In this document: positions 10,566-19,580 of the stretch, piece by piece
Layout: every line of letters starts with the position of its first letter
Numbering within the stretch: the first letter of the stretch is position 1
Assembly: GCF_002272745.1 (NCBI RefSeq)
Contig: NZ_NPBD01000002.1
Coordinates: 310,001-374,000, forward strand
DNA from: Terribacillus saccharophilus
Lineage (GTDB): Bacteria; Bacillota; Bacilli; Bacillales; Amphibacillaceae
Reading direction: 5' to 3'
Length of the DNA: 64,000 nt
Notes under the pieces: generated by a model
Databases searched by the model: none
Told to the model about the DNA's origin: nothing
Seen by the model: only the letters and a program-made list of their open reading frames with translations
Position numbers and translations under genes: made by a program

Positions 10566-11201
10566 GTGAAGAAAAAGTGGATTATACCCGCTGCAGTCGT
10601 CGTGCTTGTAGTTGCTGTGTTTGGTATTTATCAAATGCAGGCTTCAGCCGGAGAACCGGAGATGACGATTGACCAGGCACGTCAGCAAGCGGAAAAACAA
10701 TATAATGCAACTGTAACTGAAATCGAATTGGATCGCAGCGGAAACGAGCCAAGATATGATATCGATTTGGAAAACGGTGAAAAGCTATATGATTTGACGC
10801 TGAACGGAAATACCGGAGAAGTAATCAGTTTGAAAGAAAGCAGCAGACAGATAACTTCATCGAATACAGATAGTAAGGATCAGAGTCAAGAATCTGGTGA
10901 TGAACAACAGCAGGGTGAAAACGAACAATCTGCTGACGAACAGCAGCAATCAGATAAAGAGCAGACAGCTCCTTCACAGAAGCAGGCTTCACAGGCTGAA
11001 GTGAAAATCACGATGGACGAAGCAATCAAAATTGCGACAGACGAAGTAGGCGGCAGTGTAACTGATGTGGAGTTTGATGAAGAAGACGGACTTCCAGTTT
11101 ATGAGCTAGAACTTAAAACAGCTGACGATGAAGCCGAAGTTGTCATCAATGCACAATCTGGAGAGATTATAACCATCGCATATGATAGTGAAGAAGATTG
11201 A
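10566..11201 (+). CDS. Membrane-anchored double PepSY-domain protein (YkoI-like)
   Basis: A 211-residue exported protein. Lysines and a hydrophobic helix (residues 5-24) form an uncleaved anchor or signal. Two PepSY units follow, about 33-90 (MTIDQARQQAEKQYNATVTEIEL...GNTGEVISLK) and about 145-208 (ITMDEAIKIATDEVGGSVTDVEF...AQSGEIITI). They are joined by a low-complexity Gln/Glu/Asp/Ser linker of about 50 residues that probably spans the cell wall. PepSY domains are linked to protease inhibition or signal modulation at the cell surface. GTG 10566 follows CTGGAGG. It is placed like ykoI behind its two-component pair. Confidence 0.85.
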   Translation: MKKKWIIPAAVVVLVVAVFGIYQMQASAGEPEMTIDQARQQAEKQYNATVTEIELDRSGNEPRYDIDLENGEKLYDLTLNGNTGEVISLKESSRQITSSNTDSKDQSQESGDEQQQGENEQSADEQQQSDKEQTAPSQKQASQAEVKITMDEAIKIATDEVGGSVTDVEFDEEDGLPVYELELKTADDEAEVVINAQSGEIITIAYDSEED

Positions 11202-11226
11202 AGCAGCGAGCAGCTGCTTCTTTTTG
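11200..11226 (+). terminator. Terminator after PepSY gene
   Basis: Perfect 8-bp stem GAAGCAGC/GCTGCTTC, 5-base loop, then TTTTTG. The stem overlaps the stop codon. Confidence 0.93.
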
Positions 11227-11344
11227 TTGTCTTTTTTATGTATTTTGTTAAAAGGGGATCTTGTACAAATAAAGGTAGGTTTAGGAATTAAAGTTGGAGA
11301 CAGGCCGTTTGACCTGTCTGCCTTATTAGAGAAAAACAATTAAA

Positions 11345-11446
11345 TTAGTAGCTGCTGCCGCCGCCGTAACCCTTGCCAGATGCACCGACAATGATCAAAA
11401 GGATGAACAATACAACGATTAACGCAAAGCCTGTTCCATGTCCCAT
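11345..11446 (-). CDS. YjcZ-family sporulation peptide
   Basis: A 33-residue peptide: MGHGTG, then one hydrophobic helix FALIVVLFILLIIVGAS, then a Gly/Ser/Tyr tail (KGYGGGSSY). This is the layout of the YjcZ/SscA-like small spore proteins of Bacillaceae, usually made in the mother cell and found in spores. ATG is preceded by TAGGAGGTG. CATAAAATA on the minus strand (11477-11485) resembles a sigma-K -10 box, although no good -35 is seen. It resembles the peptide at 11830, so the two are diverged copies on opposite strands. Confidence 0.85.
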   Translation of the reverse strand: MGHGTGFALIVVLFILLIIVGASGKGYGGGSSY

Positions 11447-11775
11447 AAAAACACCTCCTATTGTTCAAGGATGATATATTTTATGTTTGTCTGTTGTTGC
11501 TGATTGGGTATTATTCTGAGGTTAATAAGATTGGAACAACCCATTTTCAAATGAGACACCCTTAACTGTTTCGCTATTCTATGTACTAATTGGCGAATAC
11601 CTATAACATTATCTATCCTATGTACATATCATGTAAGGACACCATTTAACTTGCGTGTTAATGCAAGGCTTCCGCTACCCAGGTGCTATTTCAAATAAAA
11701 AGGTTTGCCTAATCAGCTGCTTTTTTATTTGAATAGTTCCTCCGAATCCTTTAGCTCAAATGGGTTAATAACCAT
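11447..11775. other. Intergenic stretch between the two YjcZ genes
   Basis: No gene was found. At 11692-11731 CAAATAAAAA pairs with TTTTTATTTG around a 20-base loop and is followed by few T's; it may be an old terminator. Nothing else stands out. Confidence 0.5.
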
Positions 11776-11803
11776 ACAAGGGTTTAGAACTATTCATATA
11801 CTA
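11776..11803 (+). promoter_or_regulatory. Sigma-K-like promoter of the second YjcZ gene
   Basis: AC at 11776-11777, 17 bases, then CATATACTA at 11795-11803, matching the sigma-K -10 pattern CATA-NNN-TA. It lies 27 bases before the ATG. A second CATATAATA occurs at 11806. Confidence 0.5.
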
Positions 11804-11829
11804 CACATATAATATATGGAGGTGTTTTC

Positions 11830-11922
11830 ATGAGCGACGGAGGGCACAGTTACGGCGCAGGTTTTGCGCTTATCGTTGTTTTGTTCATTTTGCTTATTAT
11901 CGTTGGAGCAGCATGGTGCTGA
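11830..11922 (+). CDS. YjcZ-family sporulation peptide
   Basis: A 30-residue peptide: MSDGGHSYGAG followed by the helix FALIVVLFILLIIVGAA and ending WC. The core FALIVVLFILLIIVGA is identical to that of the peptide encoded at 11345-11446. Strong ribosome site (GGAGGTG) and an immediate downstream terminator mark it as a real monocistronic gene. The terminal Cys is a difference from its neighbour. Function beyond spore association is unknown for the family. Confidence 0.88.
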   Translation: MSDGGHSYGAGFALIVVLFILLIIVGAAWC

Positions 11923-11931
11923 ACTAAATAA

Positions 11932-11964
11932 ATGAGACTGCAAATCTATGCAGTCTCATTTTTA
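11932..11964 (+). terminator. Terminator after YjcZ gene
   Basis: Perfect 11-bp stem ATGAGACTGCA/TGCAGTCTCAT with a 6-base loop, then TTTTTA. Confidence 0.95.
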
Positions 11965-12123
11965 TGTAATTTTATAAAAGCTTACATTAGCCCTTAACTT
12001 ATCATACATATAAAATGAAGTATAGTTATCTCATCAGTGAAATTAAATATATTGGTTAAATACAGCAATATTAATTATAGCTTTGACCGAAATAACAATT
12101 TTGAGGAGTGGGAGGAGTTTTCT

Positions 12124-12210
12124 TTGGAGTGGCTTTCTATTGGTTTATTTGCCTTGAATGGAGAGTGGTGCAGTTCAGGTTACTCACCGAAACGGTTTGG
12201 TAAAACCTAA
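12124..12210 (+). CDS. Possible 28-aa leader peptide upstream of lipoprotein
   Basis: TTG start with GGGAGGAG six bases upstream, encoding LEWLSIGLFALNG then EWCSSGYSPKRFGKT. The TAA stop directly abuts the ATG of the next gene (TAAATG), which itself has no ribosome site, suggesting translational coupling. No homologue is recognised and it could be chance. Confidence 0.35.
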   Translation: MEWLSIGLFALNGEWCSSGYSPKRFGKT

Positions 12211-12492
12211 ATGAGGTGGCTCATGGGGTTACTAATTCTTGTCGTATTGATAAATGGCTGCAGTAATCACAAGCCTATGTCAAATGAATGCCAGCAAAAA
12301 ATGACTGGGTATTTGGATATTACGGAAGATAAACAATATATCATTCCCAAGACTGAACATACACGTTACATACTAAACGAAGCTGCAATACCTGACACTA
12401 TAAAAAATGGAGAGGAAATTACAGTTACATATACGAACATTCTTGAATCATATCCTCCTGAGCTAACAGCGTGTGAGATTGAATCACGATAA
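12211..12492 (+). CDS. Small secreted lipoprotein of unknown function
   Basis: A 93-residue protein with a lipoprotein signal: hydrophobic MGLLILVVLINGC, lipidated Cys17 expected in the LINGC box. The mature part (about 76 aa) is hydrophilic, with one further Cys near each end. ATG 12211 has no ribosome site but abuts the stop of a short upstream frame; in-frame ATG 12223 has GAGGTGG before it and is the alternative start. No known domain recognised. The 5' region 11965-12123 shows no gene. Confidence 0.65.
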   Translation: MRWLMGLLILVVLINGCSNHKPMSNECQQKMTGYLDITEDKQYIIPKTEHTRYILNEAAIPDTIKNGEEITVTYTNILESYPPELTACEIESR

Positions 12493-12565
12493 GCATATCA
12501 TTTCCCTCGTTCCTGCATCGTATTGGATAATAGGAGGATACTAACAAGAAAAGAAGGGTCCGCCT

Positions 12566-13612
12566 ATGAAACAGATATATTCCAATGTTCTCACTTACCG
12601 TGGATCACATTATGAATTCGGCGTCATGCAAGGAGAACGCCTGAAAAATACACCGTTATATGCATATCAGCAAAAACAAAAAGAGCGGAATCGCCGCCGT
12701 TTCACAGTTGATCCAGCAGATGCTTTCCGTATGTTCCGGAGCTATCATCCTGGCATTTATGAGGAGCTTACTGGACTAAGTGATGCACTTGGCCTTTCCA
12801 TCGAGGAAACGCTTATGGATTACAGCGGATTTCAGCAGGAATGGAGAATCAACTCAGGCTGTTCGATCGTCACGGGAAATGACTTTCTTGCACGTAATTA
12901 TGATTATCATCCGAAAACATATGAAGGTCGTTTCCTTTTATACCAGCCATCGGAACAAGAGTATTTTGCTACAATCGGCCCTACTCAGCGAATTCTCGGA
13001 CGTATAGATGGCATGAATGAAAAAGGCCTGACCATTGGCTATAACTTTGTGCATCAAAGATTCCCGCAGGAAGGTTTTATATGTAATATGCTTTCGCGGA
13101 TCGTTCTGGAAACATGTTCGACGACAGAAGAAGCAGTCGAAAAGCTAACAGAAATGCCGCATCGCCACTCCTTCAACTATGTGATCAATGATGCAGCCGG
13201 CGTCCGTCGAGTTGTAGAAGGAAGCCCGCGTGGTACCGCAGTTAGAGAAGCTAGCTTTAGTACGAACCACTTTGACGTACTGACAAAAGAGAATCGCCAT
13301 CATCTTGTCGACAGTAAACGACGATTTGATAACATTCAGAAGCATTACAAAGAGAATATTGATGCAACTGAGGGTTTTCGTATCTTGAACGATCCAAAAC
13401 ATGATGTTTTCTCAGATCAGTATCGCAATTGGGGAGGAACAATCCATACCTCTGTTTACAAACCAAAGGAATTGAAAATGGGATTTGCTATCGGTAATCA
13501 GCAGCCGGCCGAAGTCGATTTCGGCAGCTGGATCAAGGGTGAAGAACTGTCATTCAGCCAGTTCACAGGTGCTTTGGACACTGATGTTCGCATTCCTTAT
13601 ATGGGAGAATAA
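12566..13612 (+). CDS. C45-family autoproteolytic acyltransferase/hydrolase
   Basis: A 348-residue Ntn-hydrolase related to acyl-CoA:6-aminopenicillanic acid acyltransferase (peptidase family C45). N-terminal YRGSHYEFGVMQGERL matches the family. The presumed autocleavage point and nucleophile is Cys99 in NSGCSIV, followed by ARNYDYHP and DGMNEKGLTIGYNFV, both typical. Such enzymes hydrolyse or transfer linear amide or peptide groups; the substrate here is unknown. Ribosome site AAGAAGGG. A terminator follows directly, so it is probably a single-gene unit. Confidence 0.88.
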   Translation: MKQIYSNVLTYRGSHYEFGVMQGERLKNTPLYAYQQKQKERNRRRFTVDPADAFRMFRSYHPGIYEELTGLSDALGLSIEETLMDYSGFQQEWRINSGCSIVTGNDFLARNYDYHPKTYEGRFLLYQPSEQEYFATIGPTQRILGRIDGMNEKGLTIGYNFVHQRFPQEGFICNMLSRIVLETCSTTEEAVEKLTEMPHRHSFNYVINDAAGVRRVVEGSPRGTAVREASFSTNHFDVLTKENRHHLVDSKRRFDNIQKHYKENIDATEGFRILNDPKHDVFSDQYRNWGGTIHTSVYKPKELKMGFAIGNQQPAEVDFGSWIKGEELSFSQFTGALDTDVRIPYMGE

Positions 13613-13616
13613 GAAG

Positions 13617-13655
13617 AAAACCGCATTTACAATGGTAAGTGCGGTTTTCCTGTTT
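13617..13655 (+). terminator. Terminator after C45 gene
   Basis: A 14-bp stem (AAAACCGCATTTAC with GTAAGTGCGGTTTT, one G-T pair), 4-base loop, then CCTGTTTT. Confidence 0.9.
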
Positions 13656-13701
13656 TATAATAAAAAATATGAATGCGCATACATACGAGGAGGGATCATC
13701 T

Positions 13702-16700
13702 ATGCGGCGAACAGCGGAAACAACGGAATTGTTCAGTCTGTCAGCATTATATCAATATTTCGAAACAGAAAACGCATCACAATATAGTAAAAAAGCGCTT
13801 GATTTAGTGGATAAAGCCGAGAACGGAACTGCCTTTATCTGCTTCACAGGGCATTTCTCTGCCGGAAAAAGCTCGCTTATTAATGCACTGCTTGGTGACC
13901 AAGTACTTCCAGCCAGTCCTATTCCGACGAGTGCAAATATCGTTACCATTCAGCACGGTCGGCCGAAAGTGTTCGCTTATGGAGCGGATGAAACGAAATA
14001 TGAACTTCCAGCTCCGTACCGAAGGGAAACATTGGATACATATTGTCGTAATAAAGATATTCGCAGAATTGAAATACAAGATGAACAGACCGTACTCCCA
14101 GACAAAATCGCTTTGATGGATACACCTGGTATAGACGCAAGTGATGATGCGGACCGTTTGATGACGGAGTCAGCACTGCATCTTGTGGACAGTATGTTTT
14201 ATGTGACGGATTACAATCATGTACAGTCGGAAGTGAACCTGTTGTTTTTACAGCAGCTTTCTGAACAGAAACAGCCATTTTATCTGATTATCAATCAAAT
14301 TGACAAGCATCGGGAAGAAGAACTCTCTTTGACCGATTTCCAAACAGGGGTCACGAACGTATTTGAACAGTGGAATATCACACCTGAAGCTGTATATTAT
14401 ACGACATTGAAAGAACAAGACCACGAGCATAATCAGCTGTGTGCTGTGAAAGAAAAGATGCAAATGCTGCTTGCTGATAAGGAACGGTTACATAAAGCAG
14501 GATTGGAGCGAGGAAAGCAGCGCCTTATTGCTTATTATTTGCAGGATATGAAACAAGAATTAGAGGAGAAGGAAGCAGCATTGTTGGAGCAGCGTCATCA
14601 ATTGGACCATACTGCTGCGGATGCGGCCAGCAATTGGCGAGAGAAACAAAAAACTGCAAAAGAAGACGGGCGCGAGACTATTCAGCAGACTTTAAAAAAC
14701 GCAAATCTGATGCCTTTTGAAGTGCGTGAAGTAGCAGAAGTCTATTTAGAATCCACTTTTCCGGACTTTAAAGTAGGTTTGTTTGGGAGTAAACGAAAGA
14801 CAGCAGAAGAACGGGAACAGCGCCGGGCTAGGACAGAGGAGCTGATATATCAGCAAATCGAAAAGCAGTTGGTTTGGCGGCTTCGTGATAAGCTTGGCGG
14901 CTGGGCTAGGAAGCATGATTTGTATACGGAATCCGTACAAGTACTATTACAGGATTTTGCAGTAGAGCTGCCAACGAACCTGCTGGAGCAGCATGTCCAA
15001 TCAGGAGCAAGTAAAAATGGCACGTATACTTTGGTCTACACAGCTGCTGTCGAGGATCATATCAAGCTGGCTTACAAAAAAGCTGCCCTCCAAGTGGTAG
15101 AAGCTGCAATCCATACGACACAAAATGCCTTCCAGCAAGCGGAACAGCTAGAAAAAATGAAAAAAAGAAAAACAGCTGAAAATGAACAAATCGATAATGA
15201 AATCAACCAGCTACAGCAGTCTTATGAGAGACTCGTAAATCAAATTCACCAGACCGAGTGTAATTCGAATCCAGAAACTATCGAACAAGCAAGACACGCT
15301 ATGATGAATAGATACGAGTTTAAAGAAAGCATAGATCTATTAGAATCTGTAACAAAAAGTACAATGGAAGCACGTGAAGCAGAGCCAATTGTGCAGCATC
15401 ATTCACTTGTAAATCTGACTCCAGAAGAGATGGCGCAACAACTAGAGTCAGCAGCTTCTGCACTCAGCGGTGTCGAAGGATTTCAATCAGCAATAGAAGA
15501 TATCAAGAATAGAAAAGAAAAGCTAATACATCAAGATTACACATTAGTTCTTTTTGGAGCTTTCAGCGCTGGTAAATCTTCCTTCGCCAATGCATTGCTT
15601 GGTGATAGCTTACTGCCGGTTTCGCCGAATCCAACTACGGCATCAATCAATATGCTGAAGCAAGCAACAAGAGATCATCCTCATCAGACTGTGCTAGTCA
15701 AATGGAAATCCCGGCAGCATATCGAGGCTGACATTGAAAGCTTGAGCGGAAAGCAGCTTACTCTCCAAGATTTCTTATCTGAAAACCCGGCTGATCTTGT
15801 AAAGGATAAAAGACATCAGGCGTTTCTGCAGGCGGTCCAAACTGGGTACAATGTTGTACACGCCAATCTTGGTACAGAAGGGACAATTCCGTTTGGGGAG
15901 TTCAGCGATTATGTGACGAAGGAGACGATAAGCTGCTTTATCGAACAGATAACCGTTTATTTGGATAATGAGTTCCTTAAGCAAGGCGTTACACTAATAG
16001 ACACTCCAGGAGCAGATTCAGTCAATGCCCGTCATACGGATGTGACTTTCCAATTTATGAAGCATGCTGATGCGATCCTTTTCGTAACTTACTATAATCA
16101 TGCTTTTTCGAAGGCGGATGAACAAGTACTCCAGCAGCTGGGCAAAGTAAAAGGGGCTTTAGAGAAAGACAATATGTTCTTTATCGTAAATGCGAGTGAT
16201 TTGGCTAAGGATGAAGAAGAAGTCCATTATGTTACCTCCTATGTAGCAGACAACCTGGCAAACTTCCAAATCAGACAGCCACGCCTTTTTGCTTTGAGCA
16301 GCTTACTTGGCTTGGAGGAGAAACAGACTTCCCAGAAACTGAATTCAGGACTCAACAAGCTGGAGGAAGAATTGTATGGCTTCATCCGTAACGAGCTGAC
16401 AGAAGTCATTATTCAGGGTGCCAGGCAGGAATTGAAAAGGCAATACGGACAGCTGCAAACTTATAGCAATGCAATGGATTTGGATGAAAATGCGAAATTG
16501 CAGAAAGTACGTCAATATAAGCAGGAACAGGATGAAATATTGGCAAAGGCACGGACATATACACAGCCAGTGTTTCAACAAGCTATCATTCAGCGTATCG
16601 AAAAGCAGTTACATTATGTGAAAGAAAGACAGCTGCTTGAAGCGAATGATTTGTTTAAACAATGCTTTAATCCAGCACTAATCAAAAGCAGTGGAGCAGC

Positions 16701-17265
16701 AGGTAAAGAGGAAGTAGCACGGCAAATACTTGAATTCGCTAGACAAATCCAGATTCAGCTGGAACAGGAATACCGGGCAGTCACTATTCGCGTGGACCGA
16801 ATAGTACGGGAGCAGATGGAACGGTGGAAGAGCGGATTGGAACAAGCCGTCCAAACGGTAAACGAGGCGTTATCCTTGGCAGCACCTGCAGAACAGAAAC
16901 TGCCAGAGACAGCGCCGCCAAAAAAACAGTTCCATTTTGAACAAGATTCAATTACTCGACTGTTAAAACTGTATCGCGGTCCAAAAGCCTTTTTCCAAGA
17001 AAACGGAAAAGAGAAGTTGAAAGAGGAACTTCTTAAACTGATGGAACCAATTCTTGCTGAAATACTGCAAGTATATACATCAGCTATGGAGAGCCATTAC
17101 GAAGAAATCTGGCAGTCGGAGAAGGCGCGCCTTCAGAAGAATGCCGCTGGACAGCTGGAAAGTTATTACACTGGTATGCTTCGAGCTTTGACAGACACGT
17201 CATCACGTCAGAAACTTCAGCAAGCGGTAAAAACTTTCGCTGCCCTTTTACCGGAAAAAGTTTGA
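13702..17265 (+). CDS. dynA: Two-headed bacterial dynamin DynA
   Basis: A 1187-residue protein made of two dynamin-like modules in one chain, as in B. subtilis DynA (YpbR). The first P-loop GHFSAGKSS is at about 50-58 with DTPGID behind it; the second P-loop GAFSAGKSS is at about 619-627 with DTPGAD. Each GTPase is followed by long helical coiled-coil stalk regions rich in Glu/Gln/Lys. DynA tethers and fuses membranes and helps cells survive membrane stress, including pore formers and phage. ATG 13702 has GAGGAGGG upstream; the frame extends to 13639 but that part overlaps the preceding terminator. Confidence 0.95.
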   Translation: MRRTAETTELFSLSALYQYFETENASQYSKKALDLVDKAENGTAFICFTGHFSAGKSSLINALLGDQVLPASPIPTSANIVTIQHGRPKVFAYGADETKYELPAPYRRETLDTYCRNKDIRRIEIQDEQTVLPDKIALMDTPGIDASDDADRLMTESALHLVDSMFYVTDYNHVQSEVNLLFLQQLSEQKQPFYLIINQIDKHREEELSLTDFQTGVTNVFEQWNITPEAVYYTTLKEQDHEHNQLCAVKEKMQMLLADKERLHKAGLERGKQRLIAYYLQDMKQELEEKEAALLEQRHQLDHTAADAASNWREKQKTAKEDGRETIQQTLKNANLMPFEVREVAEVYLESTFPDFKVGLFGSKRKTAEEREQRRARTEELIYQQIEKQLVWRLRDKLGGWARKHDLYTESVQVLLQDFAVELPTNLLEQHVQSGASKNGTYTLVYTAAVEDHIKLAYKKAALQVVEAAIHTTQNAFQQAEQLEKMKKRKTAENEQIDNEINQLQQSYERLVNQIHQTECNSNPETIEQARHAMMNRYEFKESIDLLESVTKSTMEAREAEPIVQHHSLVNLTPEEMAQQLESAASALSGVEGFQSAIEDIKNRKEKLIHQDYTLVLFGAFSAGKSSFANALLGDSLLPVSPNPTTASINMLKQATRDHPHQTVLVKWKSRQHIEADIESLSGKQLTLQDFLSENPADLVKDKRHQAFLQAVQTGYNVVHANLGTEGTIPFGEFSDYVTKETISCFIEQITVYLDNEFLKQGVTLIDTPGADSVNARHTDVTFQFMKHADAILFVTYYNHAFSKADEQVLQQLGKVKGALEKDNMFFIVNASDLAKDEEEVHYVTSYVADNLANFQIRQPRLFALSSLLGLEEKQTSQKLNSGLNKLEEELYGFIRNELTEVIIQGARQELKRQYGQLQTYSNAMDLDENAKLQKVRQYKQEQDEILAKARTYTQPVFQQAIIQRIEKQLHYVKERQLLEANDLFKQCFNPALIKSSGAAGKEEVARQILEFARQIQIQLEQEYRAVTIRVDRIVREQMERWKSGLEQAVQTVNEALSLAAPAEQKLPETAPPKKQFHFEQDSITRLLKLYRGPKAFFQENGKEKLKEELLKLMEPILAEILQVYTSAMESHYEEIWQSEKARLQKNAAGQLESYYTGMLRALTDTSSRQKLQQAVKTFAALLPEKV

Positions 17266-17324
17266 CCGGTGCTAATCCAGGATACTGTATAACCAAAAGG
17301 CAATAGTCCAGGAGGTATGCAGTA

Positions 17325-18827
17325 ATGGAGCAAACAAAAAAGCTATTTTCAGAGAAACCATCATCTTACTGGCGTAATTCAACGGATATGCCAACCTATC
17401 CAGCTTTAGAAAAAGATTTGGATACGGATGTATTAGTCATTGGTGCGGGAATCGCCGGTATAACGACAGCATACGAACTCACGAAGCGCGGCAGAAGCGT
17501 TGTTCTTATTGAAGGTCGTGAGTTGATCTCTGGTACAACCGGATATACGACAAGCAAGCTGACCGCGCAGCACGATATCATTTATCATGGCTTGATTGAA
17601 CGCTATGGAGAGGAAACAGCGAAACAATACTTCCATGCAAATCTGCAGGCGATCAATTATGTGAAAGATACAGCAGCTGAGCATGGAATCGATTGTGAAT
17701 TTGAAGAGCAGGAGGCTTATATCTATACACAGCTAGACGAAGGTGTCGAAACAATCGAGAAAGAAGTTGAGGCCTACCGGAAGCTCCAGATTGATGGTTA
17801 TATGGCAGATACAATGCCACTGGATATTCCCATCAAAGCAGCTGCTGTAATGCGTCAGCAAGCCCAGTTCCATCCGGTAAAATACTTAATAGGCTTATTA
17901 AAAGAAATTGAGCTTCGAGGCGGAAGCATTTACGAACAGACGTTAGCTGTCTCATTCGATACGGATTCTCGTCCTGTCGTCCATACAGAGAACGGTCATA
18001 CCATTACAGCGAATCATGTTGTCAGTGCAACGCATTTTCCAGTGCAAGTGGAGAATCAATATTTCTCTTCTAATATGAATCCAAAGAATTCTTATGGAAT
18101 CGCCATCAAGTCCAAGAAACCTTACCCTGAAGGCATGTACATCAGTCTTGAGTCGCCAAAACGCTCCATCCGCAGCTTAAAAAAGGGCGACGATCATTAT
18201 GTGCTTGTTGGCGGAGAGTCCCATGTGACGGGTGATGGTTCTTCTGTGCTTGATCGATACGAACGAATCTATCAATTTGCTGAAGAGCAATTCGGAGTCG
18301 AGGAACTTTACGAACACTGGTCCAGCCACGATCTGCTGACAACCGATCAGCTCCCATTCGTAGGGAAAGTGAGTGACGAGGCGCCGGGAATTTACACAGC
18401 AACTGGCTTTGGCAAATGGGGCTTGTCCAATGGTGTTGCTGCTGCTACCTTACTCGCGGATCTCATTGAAGGTAAAGACAATGAATTTGCAGACCTATAT
18501 AAAATTGGCCGAGAGATGGAAGAAGCAGAAGCTGTCAGTATGGGTGAGGATGATGTGAAGCGCATCAGTAATGAAACTGTTGTAAAACCAGATGATCTCC
18601 CAAACGGAAAGGGTGCCATTCTCGAGAAAAATGGTCAGACGATGGCTTATTATCGGGATGAAAAGGGAGAGCTGCATGAAATGAGTGCTTCCTGTACGCA
18701 TAACGGCTGTCCAGTTTCCTGGAATAACGCAGATCATACATGGGATTGCTCCTGTCATGGATCAAGATTTACAGCTGTTGGAGAAGTTGTTGAGGGTCCT
18801 GCGTTGCGGGCATTGGATAGAGATTAA
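17325..18827 (+). CDS. FAD-dependent oxidoreductase with C-terminal Rieske domain (YhfW-like)
   Basis: A 500-residue fusion. Residues about 30-370 form a DAO-type FAD fold (VLVIGAGIAGITTAYELTKRG dinucleotide motif; ATGFGKWGLSNG near the end). Residues about 425-500 form a Rieske [2Fe-2S] domain whose ligands are all present: Cys457 and His459 in CTHNGC, Cys475 and His478 in CSCH. The family is exemplified by B. subtilis YhfW; substrate unknown. Ribosome site CAGGAGG. A decayed second copy of the C-terminal tail appears at about 19505. Confidence 0.92.
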   Translation: MEQTKKLFSEKPSSYWRNSTDMPTYPALEKDLDTDVLVIGAGIAGITTAYELTKRGRSVVLIEGRELISGTTGYTTSKLTAQHDIIYHGLIERYGEETAKQYFHANLQAINYVKDTAAEHGIDCEFEEQEAYIYTQLDEGVETIEKEVEAYRKLQIDGYMADTMPLDIPIKAAAVMRQQAQFHPVKYLIGLLKEIELRGGSIYEQTLAVSFDTDSRPVVHTENGHTITANHVVSATHFPVQVENQYFSSNMNPKNSYGIAIKSKKPYPEGMYISLESPKRSIRSLKKGDDHYVLVGGESHVTGDGSSVLDRYERIYQFAEEQFGVEELYEHWSSHDLLTTDQLPFVGKVSDEAPGIYTATGFGKWGLSNGVAAATLLADLIEGKDNEFADLYKIGREMEEAEAVSMGEDDVKRISNETVVKPDDLPNGKGAILEKNGQTMAYYRDEKGELHEMSASCTHNGCPVSWNNADHTWDCSCHGSRFTAVGEVVEGPALRALDRD

Positions 18828-18835
18828 GTGGAGAA

Positions 18836-18865
18836 AGCTGCTGGGTGGTTCCCGGCGGCTTTTTC
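18836..18865 (+). terminator. Terminator after Rieske oxidoreductase
   Basis: AGCTGCTGGG pairs with CCCGGCGGCT (two G-T pairs) around a 5-base loop, followed by TTTTTCT. Confidence 0.9.
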
Positions 18866-19069
18866 TGCTTAAAGTTTTTTGGCGTGAAAAGTCCATTCCA
18901 TTATTAATAAATGTAATCCAAGTCTAAAGGAATCAATTGATGTAATGCAGAAGATATTATAATGCTGTAACAGGATTTCCTGAAGGTTCTGACATAGGAA
19001 ATGTCATGTTTAACGATCAAAGAGAGCTAACTTTTGAAATGAAAGAATAATTAAAGTGAGGTAATTTTA

Positions 19070-19465
19070 ATGAAAAAAGTTACACCGTTCTTAATGTTCC
19101 AAGATGGTAAAGCAGAAGAAGCGATGAATCACTACATATCACTCTTAGAGGATTCAGAAATTAAAAGTATTACTCGATATGGAGCGAATGAAGCTGGAGA
19201 TGAAGGAACTGTGATGCTGGCTACTTTCTCCTTAAAAGGTCAAGAATTTATGTGTATTGACAGTAATGTAACACATCAGTTTTCCTTTACACCTTCTTTC
19301 TCTATCTACGTTACTTGTGAAACTGAAAAGGAACTTGATGATCTTTATAAGAAACTGAATGAGGATGGAATTGAACGTATGCCGCTGGGTAATTATGGAT
19401 TTAGTAAGAAATTTGGCTGGACGGATGATAAATTCGGAGTATCATGGCAGCTGAATCTTCCATAA
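19070..19465 (+). CDS. VOC-superfamily protein, PhnB/3-demethylubiquinone methyltransferase-like domain
   Basis: A 131-residue single VOC fold of the PhnB-like group: KKVTPFLMFQDGKAEEAMNHYISLLEDSEI at the start, FMCIDSNVTHQFSFTPSFSIYVTC in the middle, and the typical end FGWTDDKFGVSWQLNLP. Members are small cytosolic proteins with unclear enzymatic role, sometimes binding metals. Ribosome site GTGAGGT. It is a single gene; downstream lies the Rieske-tail remnant. Confidence 0.88.
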   Translation: MKKVTPFLMFQDGKAEEAMNHYISLLEDSEIKSITRYGANEAGDEGTVMLATFSLKGQEFMCIDSNVTHQFSFTPSFSIYVTCETEKELDDLYKKLNEDGIERMPLGNYGFSKKFGWTDDKFGVSWQLNLP

Positions 19466-19504
19466 GATTATACAATCAGTTGGGAGCGACGTACCTATAT
19501 AAAG

Positions 19505-19557
19505 ATGGGCCGGGGAGATTAGGTCAGCAGAAGCCTTAGAGGTATAGTCACTGGATA
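19505..19557 (+). pseudogene. Remnant of the C-terminal tail of a second YhfW-like gene
   Basis: Translation gives SAEALEV-stop-SLDRE-stop, which aligns with the end of the intact gene at 17325-18827 (TAVGEVVEGPAL-RALDRD-stop) once short gaps are allowed. The DNA CTGGATAGAGAATAA parallels TTGGATAGAGATTAA of the intact copy. A similar CTGC...CCCGGCAG terminator follows in both cases. The best reading is the last remains of a duplicated gene. Confidence 0.4.
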
Positions 19558-19580
19558 GAGAATAAGGGAGAATTGTTGAG

